Assembly: GCF_016093545.1 (NCBI RefSeq)
Contig: NZ_JADKYX010000008.1
Location: 1-64,000, forward strand
Direction of reading: 5' to 3'
DNA from: Massilia rhizosphaerae
GTDB taxonomy: Bacteria > Pseudomonadota > Gammaproteobacteria > Burkholderiales > Burkholderiaceae_D
DNA length: 64,000 nucleotides
The position numbers were made by a program, and so were the translations under genes. This document shows, one piece after another, positions 35,192 through 43,979 of this stretch. The notes under the pieces are model-generated. The model saw only the letters and a program-made list of their open reading frames with translations, was not told where the DNA came from and made no database searches. How positions within the stretch are numbered: position 1 is the first letter of the stretch; each line of letters opens with the position of its first letter.

Positions 35192-36337
35192 TCAACCGCG
35201 TGCTCTGGCCGGCTTCGCGCCGAAAGACCGCACCGCGACCGGCTTCGCCAATCCGGCCAGGAAACGTCCCAGCGGCACCTCCACCCCGTGGAAGAACGCG
35301 GCCCCGGCCGCCACGCTGGCCGCCCACGCCCACACGACGCCGGCGCCCTGCAGATAGGCGTCAGCCGGCACGAAGCGCGTGAACGCCGCATTGACGACCA
35401 GGCACACCGGAAAATGCACGAGGAAAATCGAATACGAGATCTTGCCGAGATAGTTGACGAGCGACCAGCCCGAGCCCGCATATGTGCTCAGCCCGGAGCG
35501 GCCGAACAGGAACAGCACACAGGCGACCACTGCCGCCACCGCGATGCGGCTCCGGAAATCCAGTCCCAGCGCCAGCACGGTCGGCACGACCATCATCAAC
35601 AGCAAGGCGAACGTCGCCACGAACGGCCGGCGCGGATCGCTCGCCCACCACGCCAGGATGCCCAGGCCGTAGCTGCCGAAGAAGTATGGCGCCCATACGT
35701 CGAAATCGGCGTCACGATTGAAGTACAACAGGGAGATGCTCAGGCCCAGCATCACCAGCAGGGGCATCAGCCAGGTCGTGGGACGGTTGCCGGCGAGGCA
35801 TCCGCCCAGCCACAGCAAGCAGGTGAACAGCGCATACAGCTGGAAATCGATGGCGACGTACCACGCGCCGGCGGACAGCGATTCGTAGCCCAGCACGCTG
35901 TGCAGCAACAGCACGTGGGCCGCCAGTTGGGAAAGATTGGGCGGCGCCGAGATGGAATCGTGGATCATCCACGTGCGCGCGAGCGCGGAGGCGCCGATCG
36001 CCAGCACCATGGCTACGATAAAAGGCGGGGCCAGCTTGACGTAGCGGCGCCAGATCGTGCCCAGCGGATTGCCGATGCCGGGCAGGCCGGCGGGCGACAG
36101 GGATTTCGCGGCGAGGAAGCCGCTGATGACGAGGAAGGCCTGGACGGCGATGCGGCCGTAGTGGCCGAACCAGTCGATGATCGACGGCATCAGCGGACGC
36201 GCGGCGTCGGCCATCGGACCGTAGAACGCCAGGTGGTGCAAGACGATCAATTGCGCCGCACCGGCCTTCAAGAGGTTGATCAAACCAAGCTGTCTTTGGA
36301 CCGTTGCGTTCGGTCCGGATACTCCCGAATCGTTCAT
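35192..36337 (-). CDS. Acyltransferase 3 family membrane protein
   Basis: A 381-residue polytopic membrane protein of the acyltransferase-3 (OafA/YrhL) family, which transfers acetyl or other acyl groups to surface sugars. The early HHLAFYGP contains the family's His-type motif, and FLVISGFLAAKS follows; about ten hydrophobic segments are present. No SGNH domain is attached. ATG at 36337 is chosen; the frame extends to a TTG at 36367, and neither has a strong ribosome-binding site. Its substrate is unknown. Confidence 0.85.
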   Translation of the reverse strand: MNDSGVSGPNATVQRQLGLINLLKAGAAQLIVLHHLAFYGPMADAARPLMPSIIDWFGHYGRIAVQAFLVISGFLAAKSLSPAGLPGIGNPLGTIWRRYVKLAPPFIVAMVLAIGASALARTWMIHDSISAPPNLSQLAAHVLLLHSVLGYESLSAGAWYVAIDFQLYALFTCLLWLGGCLAGNRPTTWLMPLLVMLGLSISLLYFNRDADFDVWAPYFFGSYGLGILAWWASDPRRPFVATFALLLMMVVPTVLALGLDFRSRIAVAAVVACVLFLFGRSGLSTYAGSGWSLVNYLGKISYSIFLVHFPVCLVVNAAFTRFVPADAYLQGAGVVWAWAASVAAGAAFFHGVEVPLGRFLAGLAKPVAVRSFGAKPARARG

Positions 36338-36580
36338 GTGTGAGCCCAGCCATTCAATGTTGCTCAACGCAAAAAAGCAACATTGTTGCCTGAACAGTTG
36401 AGCGGGTCGCCATCATAGCCGAGCTCAATCGTGCGGGACCACGCTTTACAACTTGTAAAATTTGTTACATAAAGATGCAAATTGGGTTGAGAGACGATGG
36501 CCGGGATTGCGTTTTGCGGATGATATCGGCCGCGAAAACTGGCTAAAGAAGCCTGGACGGACGGCCACCCATCGTTGCCG

Positions 36581-36952
36581 TCAGCATGTACCGCCGGCGA
36601 TGCTCTTGCCGGTCTTCAGGTCAAACCCGAAGTAACAGGTATAGCCGTCGCTGGGTGCGAACGTGCACCACACATTCTCCTTGCTCCGGCTGCGCGCCCC
36701 CTTCTCGCTGCTGCAAGTTACCTTGTCATCCGGCGGGATCGCATTGAAGATGTCCTTTGCAGGCTGTCCTTCGATGATGAACGATAGCTTCCGATCTTCC
36801 TTGGTCGGAGCCTGCTGATCTCCCAATTCGCCGGAATAAATGGTGTACTCCCCTTTGAGCGGCCGGTATGGCGCCGGCCAATGGACTTGTTCGGCGGCGT
36901 ATGCCAATGAAAGCAGCGCAGTTGCAGCAAAGATTGCCAGGGTCTTCTTCAT
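36581..36952 (-). CDS. Exported small protein, probable immunity protein of the Hcp cassette
   Basis: A 123-residue protein with a clear signal peptide (MKKTLAIFAATALLSLAYA, cleavage after AYA) and a mature domain with four cysteines (VTCSS, VWCTF, YTCYF, GGTC) that probably form disulfides in the periplasm. No family is recognised. Its ATG overlaps the stop of the peptidase gene by four bases, so the two proteins are made together. A periplasmic protein coupled to a peptidoglycan peptidase behind hcp is the usual layout of a type VI effector and its immunity protein; this role is inferred. Confidence 0.6.
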   Translation of the reverse strand: MKKTLAIFAATALLSLAYAAEQVHWPAPYRPLKGEYTIYSGELGDQQAPTKEDRKLSFIIEGQPAKDIFNAIPPDDKVTCSSEKGARSRSKENVWCTFAPSDGYTCYFGFDLKTGKSIAGGTC

Positions 36953-37422
36953 AGCGTCCTTGCCCGTACTTCCACGTGGAAGTGATTGTCGTGACTCTTT
37001 AGCGGAACTACACCCGGAATACTCAGATCGTTGAAGTACACCTTTATTACCGCTGGATGAGATTGAAATAGACCGATAAGCCTCTCCGTGGCATCTCTGT
37101 CATAGGCCGCCTGAAAGTAGTTTACTGGAACACAAGCGCCATCTTTTCGCAAAGGGCGGACGTCGACCTGCAGACCATCCTTATGTGAGGCGTGCGGTTT
37201 GAACTTACCTCCGCCCGGCAAGCTGATGTTCCCGATACCGAACTTCCGACGGTCGATCGCCTGCCACTCGCGTTCCACGAACAGGAGCAGCGTCATCATT
37301 ACCGGGTGTGCATACTGCCCACCTCCCTGATCCGGCGTCCCATACACGTAGTAGCCAGCGTCTTCGGGGGCTTGCGGGAGCATGAAGTAGCCACGCGAAT
37401 CTTTCGGTTGGACTTCAAGCAT
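36949..37422 (-). CDS. Zinc peptidoglycan peptidase (MepA/M15-like), probable T6SS effector
   Basis: A 157-residue protein with the LAS metallopeptidase zinc signature: His and Asp in SHKDGLQVD (HxxxxxxD) and the second His pair in NHFHVEV (HxH). The fold resembles penicillin-insensitive murein endopeptidase or D,D-carboxypeptidase domains, which cut peptidoglycan cross-links or stems. No signal peptide is present, so delivery must be by another route; the upstream hcp gene suggests type VI secretion. ATG at 37422 has GGAGG six bases ahead. Confidence 0.7.
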   Translation of the reverse strand: MLEVQPKDSRGYFMLPQAPEDAGYYVYGTPDQGGGQYAHPVMMTLLLFVEREWQAIDRRKFGIGNISLPGGGKFKPHASHKDGLQVDVRPLRKDGACVPVNYFQAAYDRDATERLIGLFQSHPAVIKVYFNDLSIPGVVPLKSHDNHFHVEVRARTL

Positions 37423-37435
37423 GACCAACCTCCAC

Positions 37436-37927
37436 TCACGTGATGCGGTTGGTTGCCAAGTCCCAGCCGCCGGCCGTGTTGCCGCCCGCGCCGCCGCCGA
37501 TCTTTTGCTGGGTGTATTTCCACTTGACCTTCGAAAACTTGAGGGCTACGGAATCCTGAAGAATGTCGCCTTCGTGAGCAGCCTGGTTCACGCTGCCAAT
37601 CAGCACGTTCTCGAGTTCGACTTCGTAATACTTGACCGGTTTGCCGTCGCTATCGGCACGCATGAACTCGAGCTTGGCCTTGGGTATCGTCTTCCCCGCC
37701 GAGCACGTTTGCATCAGCAGGGGTGACGACAAGTCGGCCAGTTTCGTGACCGTGATGCTGCGGTGCTCGCAACGTTCCGCAGTGTGGCCGCCGGCAGTCG
37801 AAGCCGTCGCTGATCTGGGCTGCAAAACGCCCCATTGGGCCGACGTCAGCTCAATCCATCCCTGGTGGGTGGAATCCTGCGACTCTCCTTTGATACCGTC
37901 AATTTGCAGATAGACGTCGATTGCCAT
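37436..37927 (-). CDS. hcp: Hcp family type VI secretion tube/effector-carrier protein
   Basis: A 163-residue Hcp-family protein. It starts with AIDVYLQIDGIKGES, and RSITVTKLADLSSPLLMQTCSAGKTIPKAKLEFMRADSDGKPVKYYEVELENVLI is the conserved beta-barrel core. Hcp hexamers form the inner tube of the type VI secretion system and chaperone small effectors in their lumen. It lies alone, without the structural T6SS genes, followed by a peptidase and an exported protein. The last 20 residues (GGGAGGNTAGGWDLATNRIT) are a family-typical flexible tail. Confidence 0.92.
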   Translation of the reverse strand: MAIDVYLQIDGIKGESQDSTHQGWIELTSAQWGVLQPRSATASTAGGHTAERCEHRSITVTKLADLSSPLLMQTCSAGKTIPKAKLEFMRADSDGKPVKYYEVELENVLIGSVNQAAHEGDILQDSVALKFSKVKWKYTQQKIGGGAGGNTAGGWDLATNRIT

Positions 37928-38069
37928 GAGATCGTCTCCAAGGTTGAGGGTGAATCACTTCGACGATAAAAGAGGAAGTATTCACCCGAACCCGGCAGAC
38001 GCGCGATGCGTTCCGTCAATCAAACGACATCAACAATGCACGGCAACGCAGGAAGCCAAGCCGGCCCCG

Positions 38070-39281
38070 TCAGGAACAACTCCCATACGCGTAATACCCC
38101 GCCGACGTCTCCCTGACATCCGTATAAGCCATCAACATATAAAACCCCAGGTACTGGTTCGAATCCGTCGCATACACCTGCCCGTCCGCGCCGATATACG
38201 CCCGGCCGGCCGACACGTGCGACACGTTGCTGGCATACCAGTGTTTGCAAGTGAACGGCGCCGCCGCGTTGCCGCTGACGATCCTGTCGATCATGGTCTT
38301 GATGGCGACCATCTGCCCGCCGCTCTTGGCCGGGAAATTTGCGTCCTCGTAGCCCCACCAATCCCAGCATCCGCCCGGATTGGTCGCGGTGACGATCGTT
38401 TGCGGATACAGCACGATGATGTTGTTCGTGTCGGCCCAGCGGTTATAGCCGGCATTCTTGTAGAACGCCGTGCCGACGACGGATGCGCTTTGCAGGCAGC
38501 CGTGGAATGCCACGTGCAGCCGGCACGCCTGCCCCGCCGCGCAGCTGGCCGGCACGTAGGCGTAGCCGCTGCTGGCCATGCTGTAGGTGTTCGGATTGAA
38601 GTTACCCCAGAATACGGACTGGTCGAAGTTGATGAAGCTGCCGCTTAACGTCCCCGTGTTCTTGGGATTCAGCGGTCCATAAATCCATTTCAGGATGTCG
38701 CCCGCCGTATCGAAATTGCAGTTGTCGACGTAGGGACTGCCGTTGACGGCGCAGCCGTTGCCGAAGAAATCCGTCGGGACCGAATGCTCGGCTGCGAGAT
38801 TGTTCTTGTAATAGATGTTGGCGGCGGGGAGGTACGCGCCGTACATGGTCTTCAAATCGTCCATGACGGGCTGGCGCACCGTGGAATCGATCGTCCCCGA
38901 CAGCAGATACACCTTCGATGCGGACATATTGCCGGTCGGGTCGATATAGCCGTTGCCCGACCAGGTATTCACCACCGACATCAGGTAGGGCACATTGCGG
39001 GAACCGGTATTGGCCATGCACGGGCCGACCGACATCGCGGCATTGCCTTGCGAGCAGTAATACGGGGCGCCGGCGATGATGCCCGCGCCCTTCCGGATCG
39101 TCTTCGAATACGCAAAATGCATTTGCACGGCCATGTCGGCGCCGGACGAAAAGCCGGAGACCGACACGTCGTTCACGCTGACGTTGTACTTCGGCAGCGC
39201 GACGACCGCCGCGAACGCGCTCGCGCCGAAAAAGCCGATGAGGATGACGACAAGATGTCTTGCCCTGACCAGGATGCCCAT
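38070..39281 (-). CDS. Extracellular short-chain poly(3-hydroxyalkanoate) depolymerase
   Basis: A 403-residue secreted esterase with an N-terminal signal peptide (about 1-27, ending SAFAA). The lipase box GFSSG holds the nucleophilic Ser, and HVAFHGCLQS, GYNRWADTNNIIVLYPQT and NPGGCWDWWGY are typical of PHB depolymerases with a type 2 catalytic domain. No separate substrate-binding domain is obvious. It hydrolyses extracellular polyhydroxybutyrate. ATG at 39281 has GGAGA four bases ahead and starts the signal peptide; the frame upstream is not used. Confidence 0.88.
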   Translation of the reverse strand: MGILVRARHLVVILIGFFGASAFAAVVALPKYNVSVNDVSVSGFSSGADMAVQMHFAYSKTIRKGAGIIAGAPYYCSQGNAAMSVGPCMANTGSRNVPYLMSVVNTWSGNGYIDPTGNMSASKVYLLSGTIDSTVRQPVMDDLKTMYGAYLPAANIYYKNNLAAEHSVPTDFFGNGCAVNGSPYVDNCNFDTAGDILKWIYGPLNPKNTGTLSGSFINFDQSVFWGNFNPNTYSMASSGYAYVPASCAAGQACRLHVAFHGCLQSASVVGTAFYKNAGYNRWADTNNIIVLYPQTIVTATNPGGCWDWWGYEDANFPAKSGGQMVAIKTMIDRIVSGNAAAPFTCKHWYASNVSHVSAGRAYIGADGQVYATDSNQYLGFYMLMAYTDVRETSAGYYAYGSCS

Positions 39282-39467
39282 GGTGTCTCCGATTATCGTT
39301 GTGGGATTGACCCGAATCAGCTTAGTTGACGTTGACCGATGTGCAAGCGCAAAGCATTGTGCGCAGTTGATCAGGAGGCTGTGCAAAAACGCCCCGCGGT
39401 GCGTCATTGGGCGGTCATTTCACAAAGTTAATCTGTCGACCACTTTCCCCGTAAAGGCCGACATCCG

Positions 39468-40478
39468 ATGACGCGCACGATCCTCCTGCCGGCCGCGCAG
39501 CGCCGGCGCTTCCTGAAGGCGACGGCTGCCGGCACCGTCCTGGCCGCGCTGCCGCCGCTGGCACGCGCGCAGGCGGCGCGCCAGCATCCGGAAGCGAAAC
39601 CGACCTTGTACGCCCACCGCGGCGCCAGCGCGCTGCGGCCCGAGCACACGCTGGAGTCGTACGCGAAGGCCATCGCCGACGGCGCGGACTTCGTCGAGCC
39701 GGACCTCGTCGCCACGAAGGACGGCGTGCTGGTGGCGCGCCACGAAAACGCGATCACGGGCACGACGGACGTCGCCGCGCGTCCCGAGTTCGCGGCGCGC
39801 AAGACGCGCAAGACCATCGACGGCGAGACGCACGAAGGCTGGTTCGTCTCCGACTTCACGTTCGCCGAATTGAAAACGCTGCGCGCCATCGAGCGCCTGT
39901 CCCAGATGCGCGGCACCGCGTACGACGGCCAGTTCCAGATCGTCAGCTTCGACGAAATCATCGACTTCGTGGCGGCGGAAGCGGCCGCGCGCGGGCGCAC
40001 GATCGGCCTGATCCCGGAACTCAAGCACTCGACGTGGTTCGCGCAGGCGGGCCTGCCGATGGAAGACCGCTTCGTGTCGACCTTGAAGGCGCACGCATAC
40101 ACGCGGCACGCGCCGGTCGTCGTGCAGTCGTTCGAGATCGCCAACCTGAAGGCCTTGCGCAAGGGCCTCGGCCAGCCGTCCAACGTCACGCTGGCCCAAC
40201 TGGTCATTGCCGGCGCGGAGTACGACAAGGAGCAGCCGGCCGACGTCGCCGCGCCGACGACCCTCGTGGCGGACGCGCACAAGGCGGGATTGCAAGTCGT
40301 CGTCTGGACCTTCCGTCCGGAGAACGCCTTCCTCGCGGCCGACTTCCGCAGCGACGCCGGTCCGAACGTGCGCCACGACGCGGGCTCCGTCGCCGAGATC
40401 CGGCGCTATCTCGAGACGGGGATCGACGGCCTGTTCTCGGACGATCCGGCGCTCGCACGCAAGGCGATCGACGGCTGA
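39468..40478 (+). CDS. glpQ: Glycerophosphodiester phosphodiesterase, Tat-exported
   Basis: A 336-residue enzyme hydrolysing glycerophosphodiesters to glycerol-3-phosphate and an alcohol. A twin-arginine signal (RRRFLKA, residues 12-18) precedes a hydrophobic segment and ARA cleavage site, so it is exported folded to the periplasm. The GDPD domain has AHRGAS with the catalytic His, PEHTLESY and EPDLVATKDGVLVARHE with metal-binding acids and the second His. It supplies phosphate and glycerol from lipid breakdown. A HAD hydrolase gene follows 37 bases later. Confidence 0.9.
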   Translation: MTRTILLPAAQRRRFLKATAAGTVLAALPPLARAQAARQHPEAKPTLYAHRGASALRPEHTLESYAKAIADGADFVEPDLVATKDGVLVARHENAITGTTDVAARPEFAARKTRKTIDGETHEGWFVSDFTFAELKTLRAIERLSQMRGTAYDGQFQIVSFDEIIDFVAAEAAARGRTIGLIPELKHSTWFAQAGLPMEDRFVSTLKAHAYTRHAPVVVQSFEIANLKALRKGLGQPSNVTLAQLVIAGAEYDKEQPADVAAPTTLVADAHKAGLQVVVWTFRPENAFLAADFRSDAGPNVRHDAGSVAEIRRYLETGIDGLFSDDPALARKAIDG

Positions 40479-40515
40479 CGGGCGCCGGCAGCGGCGCGGC
40501 GTGTACCATGTGCGC

Positions 40516-41148
40516 ATGACCTACCGCCTCGCCCTCTTCGACTTCGACGGCACGCTGGCCGACTCGTTCCCCTTCTTCCTCGGCGTCTTCAACACGGTCG
40601 CCGACCGCCACGGGTTTCGCCGCATCGACGTCGAACGCGCCGGCGAACTGCGCCATTACGGCGTGCGGCGGATGATGGACCATGTCGGCCTGCCGGCCTG
40701 GAAGCTGCCGCTCGCGTCGAACACGTTCATGGGCATGATGCGCGACAGCGCCCACCTGATCCCCCTGTTCGACGGCATCGACGGCGCGCTGCGCCACCTG
40801 CACGAACGCGGCGTCATGTTGAGCATCGTCTCGTCGAATTCCGAACACAACGTCCGCGCGGTGCTGGGACCGGAGTTGACGGCGCTGGTCCGGCGGTTCG
40901 ACTGCGGCATGTCCGTCTTCGGCAAGGCGAGTCGCATCCGGGCCGTGCTCGACGCGTGCAAGGTGGCGCCTGCGGACGCCCTCTACATCGGCGACCAGGC
41001 CACCGATGCCGAAGCGGCGCGCAAGGCCGGCGTGGCGTTCGGCGCCGTGCATTGGGGCTATGCCGCCATCGACGCCTTGCGGGCGGAGGCGTGCGCCACC
41101 GAGTTCGTGGCGCCGGCCGATTTGCGCCGGATCGCCGCAGCGTCCTGA
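40516..41148 (+). CDS. HAD family phosphatase
   Basis: A 210-residue haloacid dehalogenase-type hydrolase. DFDGTLADS gives the nucleophilic and acid/base Asp (residues 9 and 11), SIVSSNS is motif II, KASRIRAVL supplies the motif III Lys and IGDQATDAEAARKAG is motif IV. The helical cap lies at about 15-80. It resembles phosphoglycolate phosphatase-type enzymes, but the substrate is not known. Confidence 0.88.
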   Translation: MTYRLALFDFDGTLADSFPFFLGVFNTVADRHGFRRIDVERAGELRHYGVRRMMDHVGLPAWKLPLASNTFMGMMRDSAHLIPLFDGIDGALRHLHERGVMLSIVSSNSEHNVRAVLGPELTALVRRFDCGMSVFGKASRIRAVLDACKVAPADALYIGDQATDAEAARKAGVAFGAVHWGYAAIDALRAEACATEFVAPADLRRIAAAS

Positions 41149-41178
41149 TCCGACCGCGCACACGCAGCGACGGGTGGC

Positions 41179-41240
41179 TTGAAGAAAAATACTTTGCATG
41201 CTAAACTTTCGCATATCAACAGTAAACAAACAAAGTATTT
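41179..41240 (+). promoter_or_regulatory. Promoter of the efflux operon with MarR-type inverted repeats
   Basis: -35 TTGAAG (41179-41184) and -10 TAAACT (41202-41207) are 17 bases apart. AAATACTTTG (41187-41196, in the spacer) is repeated in inverted form as CAAAGTATTT (41231-41240, in the leader). Perfect 10-base arms 34 bases apart suggest two half-sites or two MarR dimer sites controlling the operon. Confidence 0.6.
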
Positions 41241-41253
41241 ACGCGAACCCGCC

Positions 41254-41706
41254 ATGCACCTCTCCGACCAGACCCTGAGCAGTCTCACCGCCGCGCTGAC
41301 CCACGCGTCGCGCGTCTACCGTGCCGCCGCCGACAAGGTCGCGTCCGACTTCGGCCTGTCCCAGGCGACCGGGCTGCCGGTGCTGGTCATCCACCGCTTC
41401 GGCGAAAACGGCGTGCGGCCGGGCATCCTGGCCGAGACGCTGAGCCTGGAGGCGTCGTCGCTCGTGCGCGTCGTCGACCACCTGATCGGATCGGGCCTCG
41501 TCGAACGTTACGAGGATCCGCAAGACCGCCGCGCCAAGATCCTGCGCCTGACCGACGAGGGCCTGAAGACGGCCCGGCAGATGGACCAGGCGCTGACGCC
41601 GTTCCGCCGCCGGCTGTTCGGGGAGTTCGACCCGGCCGACGTCGAGGCCACGCTACGCGTCCTGTCCGGCCTGCCGACCGCCATCGCGACGATCCAGGCT
41701 ACATGA
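41254..41706 (+). CDS. MarR family transcriptional regulator
   Basis: A 150-residue winged-helix regulator. The recognition region is GILAETLSLEASSLVRVVDHLIGSGLVERYEDPQDRRAKILRLTDEG, with the beta-wing DPQDRR typical of MarR proteins. These bind small phenolic or toxic compounds and derepress efflux genes. ATG at 41254 starts just ahead of the domain; an upstream in-frame TTG at 41179 falls on the promoter. It overlaps the efflux pump gene by four bases and so probably autoregulates the whole operon. Confidence 0.9.
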   Translation: MHLSDQTLSSLTAALTHASRVYRAAADKVASDFGLSQATGLPVLVIHRFGENGVRPGILAETLSLEASSLVRVVDHLIGSGLVERYEDPQDRRAKILRLTDEGLKTARQMDQALTPFRRRLFGEFDPADVEATLRVLSGLPTAIATIQAT

Positions 41707-43760
41707 GTTTGCCGACCCGGTCGGAGATCCTGTTCTCCGTCAAGTCATTCGCGGCAGCGATGCTCTCGGTGTATATATCGATGCGCATCGGACTGCCGCG
41801 ACCGTTTTGGGCGATGATGACCGCGTACATCGTCTCCGCGCCGTTCGCCGGGCCGACCCGCTCCAAGGGCCTGTACCGGGCCGGCGGCACGATCCTGGGC
41901 GCGACCGCGGTGACGTTCCTCGTGCCGCGCCTGATCAACTCGCCCGAGCTGCTGTCGCTGGCGCTGGCGCTGTGGATCGCCGGCTGCCTGTATTTCTCGC
42001 TGCTGGACCGCACGCCGCGTTCCTATCTGCTGATGCTGGCCGGCTACACCGCCGGTCTGATCGGTTTCCCGGCCGTGAACAATCCGGCCGCCATCTTCGA
42101 CATCGCCCTCGCGCGCGTCGAGGAGATCGTGCTCGGCATCACTTGCGCCACGCTCGTGCACAGCCTGGTGCTGCCGCAATCGATCGGGCCGGTGCTGCTG
42201 GCGCGCCTGGACAATGCCGTGCGCGACGCCCAGCACTGGATCCGCGACGCGCTGAACCCCGCCGGCGACGCGCGCGCCGCCGCCGACCGCCGCAAGCTGG
42301 CCGGCGACATCACCGAGCTGCGCCTGATGAGCACCCACCTGCCGTTCGACACGTCGCACCTGCGCTGGACCAGCGGGGCCGTCAATGCGCTGCAGGAACG
42401 CCTGTCGTCCTTCGTGCCGATCGTCTCCGGCATCGAGGATCGCCTGACCGCCCTGCGCGACCTGGGCGCGACCGGCGTCGCGCAACGCTGGGCCGGGCTG
42501 CTGCAGGACGTCGTCGCGCTGGCCAACACCCCGCGCGGCCCATCGCTCGCGGCCCGCGGCGCCGAACTGCGCCAGCGCATCGACGTCTTGACGCCGGACG
42601 TGGACCGGGAACTCGGCTGGACCGGCATGATCGAACTGAACCTGGGCGCGCGCCTGCGCCGCCTGGTCGAGATCTGCGTCGAGACGCGCTCGCTGCGCCG
42701 CCACATCGACGCCGGCGTGCACGGCAGCCTGCCCGAGGAAGTGCGCCAGCTGCCGGGCGTGCCGACCAGCGCGCTGCACCAGGACCGCGGCATGGCCCTG
42801 CTGTCGGCCTTCGCCGCCGCCGTCGCCGTGTTGTCCTGCTGCGCGTTCTGGATCCTGACCGGCTGGCCGGCCGGCGCCGCCGCGCCGATGATGGCCGCCG
42901 TGCTGTGCTGCTTCTTTTCGACCCAGGACAATCCGGTGCCCTTCATCAAGGGCTTCCTGACCTACACGATCTATTCGATCCCCCTGTCGGCGCTGTACCT
43001 GCTCGCCCTGCTGCCGGCCGCGCACAACTTCGAGACGCTGGTGCTGCTCTGCGCCCCGACCTTCCTGCTGGTGGGCGTGTTCGTCGCGCGGCCGGCGACC
43101 TTCGGCCGCGCCTTTCCCTTCCTGTTCGGCATCATCGGCACGCTGGCCATGATGGACACGAATAACGCGGACATGGTGTCGTTCATCAACGGCATGACGG
43201 CGCAGATCGCCGGGCTCGTCGCCGCCGTCGTCATCACCGGCGTGTTCCGCACGGTCGGCGCCGGTTGGACGGCGCGCCGCCTGCTCAAGGCCGGCTGGAG
43301 CGAGCTGTCGCGCCTGGGCAGCGGGGAACGGGTGCCGTCGCTGCCGGAATTCTCGGCCAGGATGGTCGACCGCGTCGGCATGCTGACCCCGCGCCTGGCG
43401 CTGGCCGGCAAGGACCAGGACCTGCAAGCCGCCGACGCGCTGCGCGACCTGCGCATCGGCTTGAACATGACGCTGCTGCACAGCGTGCGCGCCCAACTGG
43501 GAGGCGACGACGCGGCCGTCGGCCCGCTGATGCAGCAGCTGTCGCGTCATTTCGCGCTGCGGCCAAAGGTCGACGCGCAGTGCGAGCGCAGCCTGCTGGG
43601 CGCGCTGGACAACGCGCTGCGCGCCATCTGCGCCGGCGCCCGCGACGGCGCCCAACGTAGCGACGCCCGGCGCGAAGCCCTGGCGGCGCTGACCGGCATG
43701 CGCCGCGACCTGTTTCCCAAGGCGGCGGCCTATGCGCCGTCGCTCGAACCCGCAACCTGA
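41703..43760 (+). CDS. FUSC/AaeB-type aromatic acid efflux inner membrane protein
   Basis: A 685-residue inner membrane protein with two groups of membrane segments (about 15-150 and 365-510) separated by cytoplasmic helical regions, the layout of the FUSC/AaeB family. AaeB exports hydroxylated aromatic carboxylic acids and related compounds with the adaptor AaeA. The stretch GLPRPFWAMMTAYIV near the start is typical. It overlaps marR by four bases and is followed by the aaeX-, aaeA- and outer-membrane-factor-like genes. Confidence 0.9.
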   Translation: MSLPTRSEILFSVKSFAAAMLSVYISMRIGLPRPFWAMMTAYIVSAPFAGPTRSKGLYRAGGTILGATAVTFLVPRLINSPELLSLALALWIAGCLYFSLLDRTPRSYLLMLAGYTAGLIGFPAVNNPAAIFDIALARVEEIVLGITCATLVHSLVLPQSIGPVLLARLDNAVRDAQHWIRDALNPAGDARAAADRRKLAGDITELRLMSTHLPFDTSHLRWTSGAVNALQERLSSFVPIVSGIEDRLTALRDLGATGVAQRWAGLLQDVVALANTPRGPSLAARGAELRQRIDVLTPDVDRELGWTGMIELNLGARLRRLVEICVETRSLRRHIDAGVHGSLPEEVRQLPGVPTSALHQDRGMALLSAFAAAVAVLSCCAFWILTGWPAGAAAPMMAAVLCCFFSTQDNPVPFIKGFLTYTIYSIPLSALYLLALLPAAHNFETLVLLCAPTFLLVGVFVARPATFGRAFPFLFGIIGTLAMMDTNNADMVSFINGMTAQIAGLVAAVVITGVFRTVGAGWTARRLLKAGWSELSRLGSGERVPSLPEFSARMVDRVGMLTPRLALAGKDQDLQAADALRDLRIGLNMTLLHSVRAQLGGDDAAVGPLMQQLSRHFALRPKVDAQCERSLLGALDNALRAICAGARDGAQRSDARREALAALTGMRRDLFPKAAAYAPSLEPAT

Positions 43761-43771
43761 AAGGAGATCCG

Positions 43772-43978
43772 ATGATCGGCGAAGTCAGCCTCTACGGCCT
43801 CTACGTTCCTCCGCTCCTGCTGCTCACGCTGGCGGCACTGGCGGTCTCGCGGCTGTGCAACCTGGTCCTGGCCAGGACGGGCTTTTATCGCCTCGTCTGG
43901 CATCCGGCCCTGTTCGATTTTTCCCTGTTCGTCATCGTGCTCGGCGCGCTGGCGTATTACACACGCAACTGGTCCTGA
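43772..43978 (+). CDS. DUF1656 (AaeX-like) small membrane protein
   Basis: A 68-residue protein with two membrane segments (about 10-30 and 46-64) and the family start GEVSLYGLYVPPLL. It is found beside AaeA/AaeB pumps and probably aids the inner membrane complex. AAGGAGA gives a strong ribosome-binding site. The adaptor gene begins two bases after its stop codon region. Confidence 0.92.
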   Translation: MIGEVSLYGLYVPPLLLLTLAALAVSRLCNLVLARTGFYRLVWHPALFDFSLFVIVLGALAYYTRNWS

Positions 43979-43979
43979 C

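Noticed and set aside
41745..43655. Long minus-strand frame across the FUSC gene
   Set aside because: Antisense shadow with His/Arg/Gln-rich composition and no family resemblance; the plus-strand gene fits its operon.
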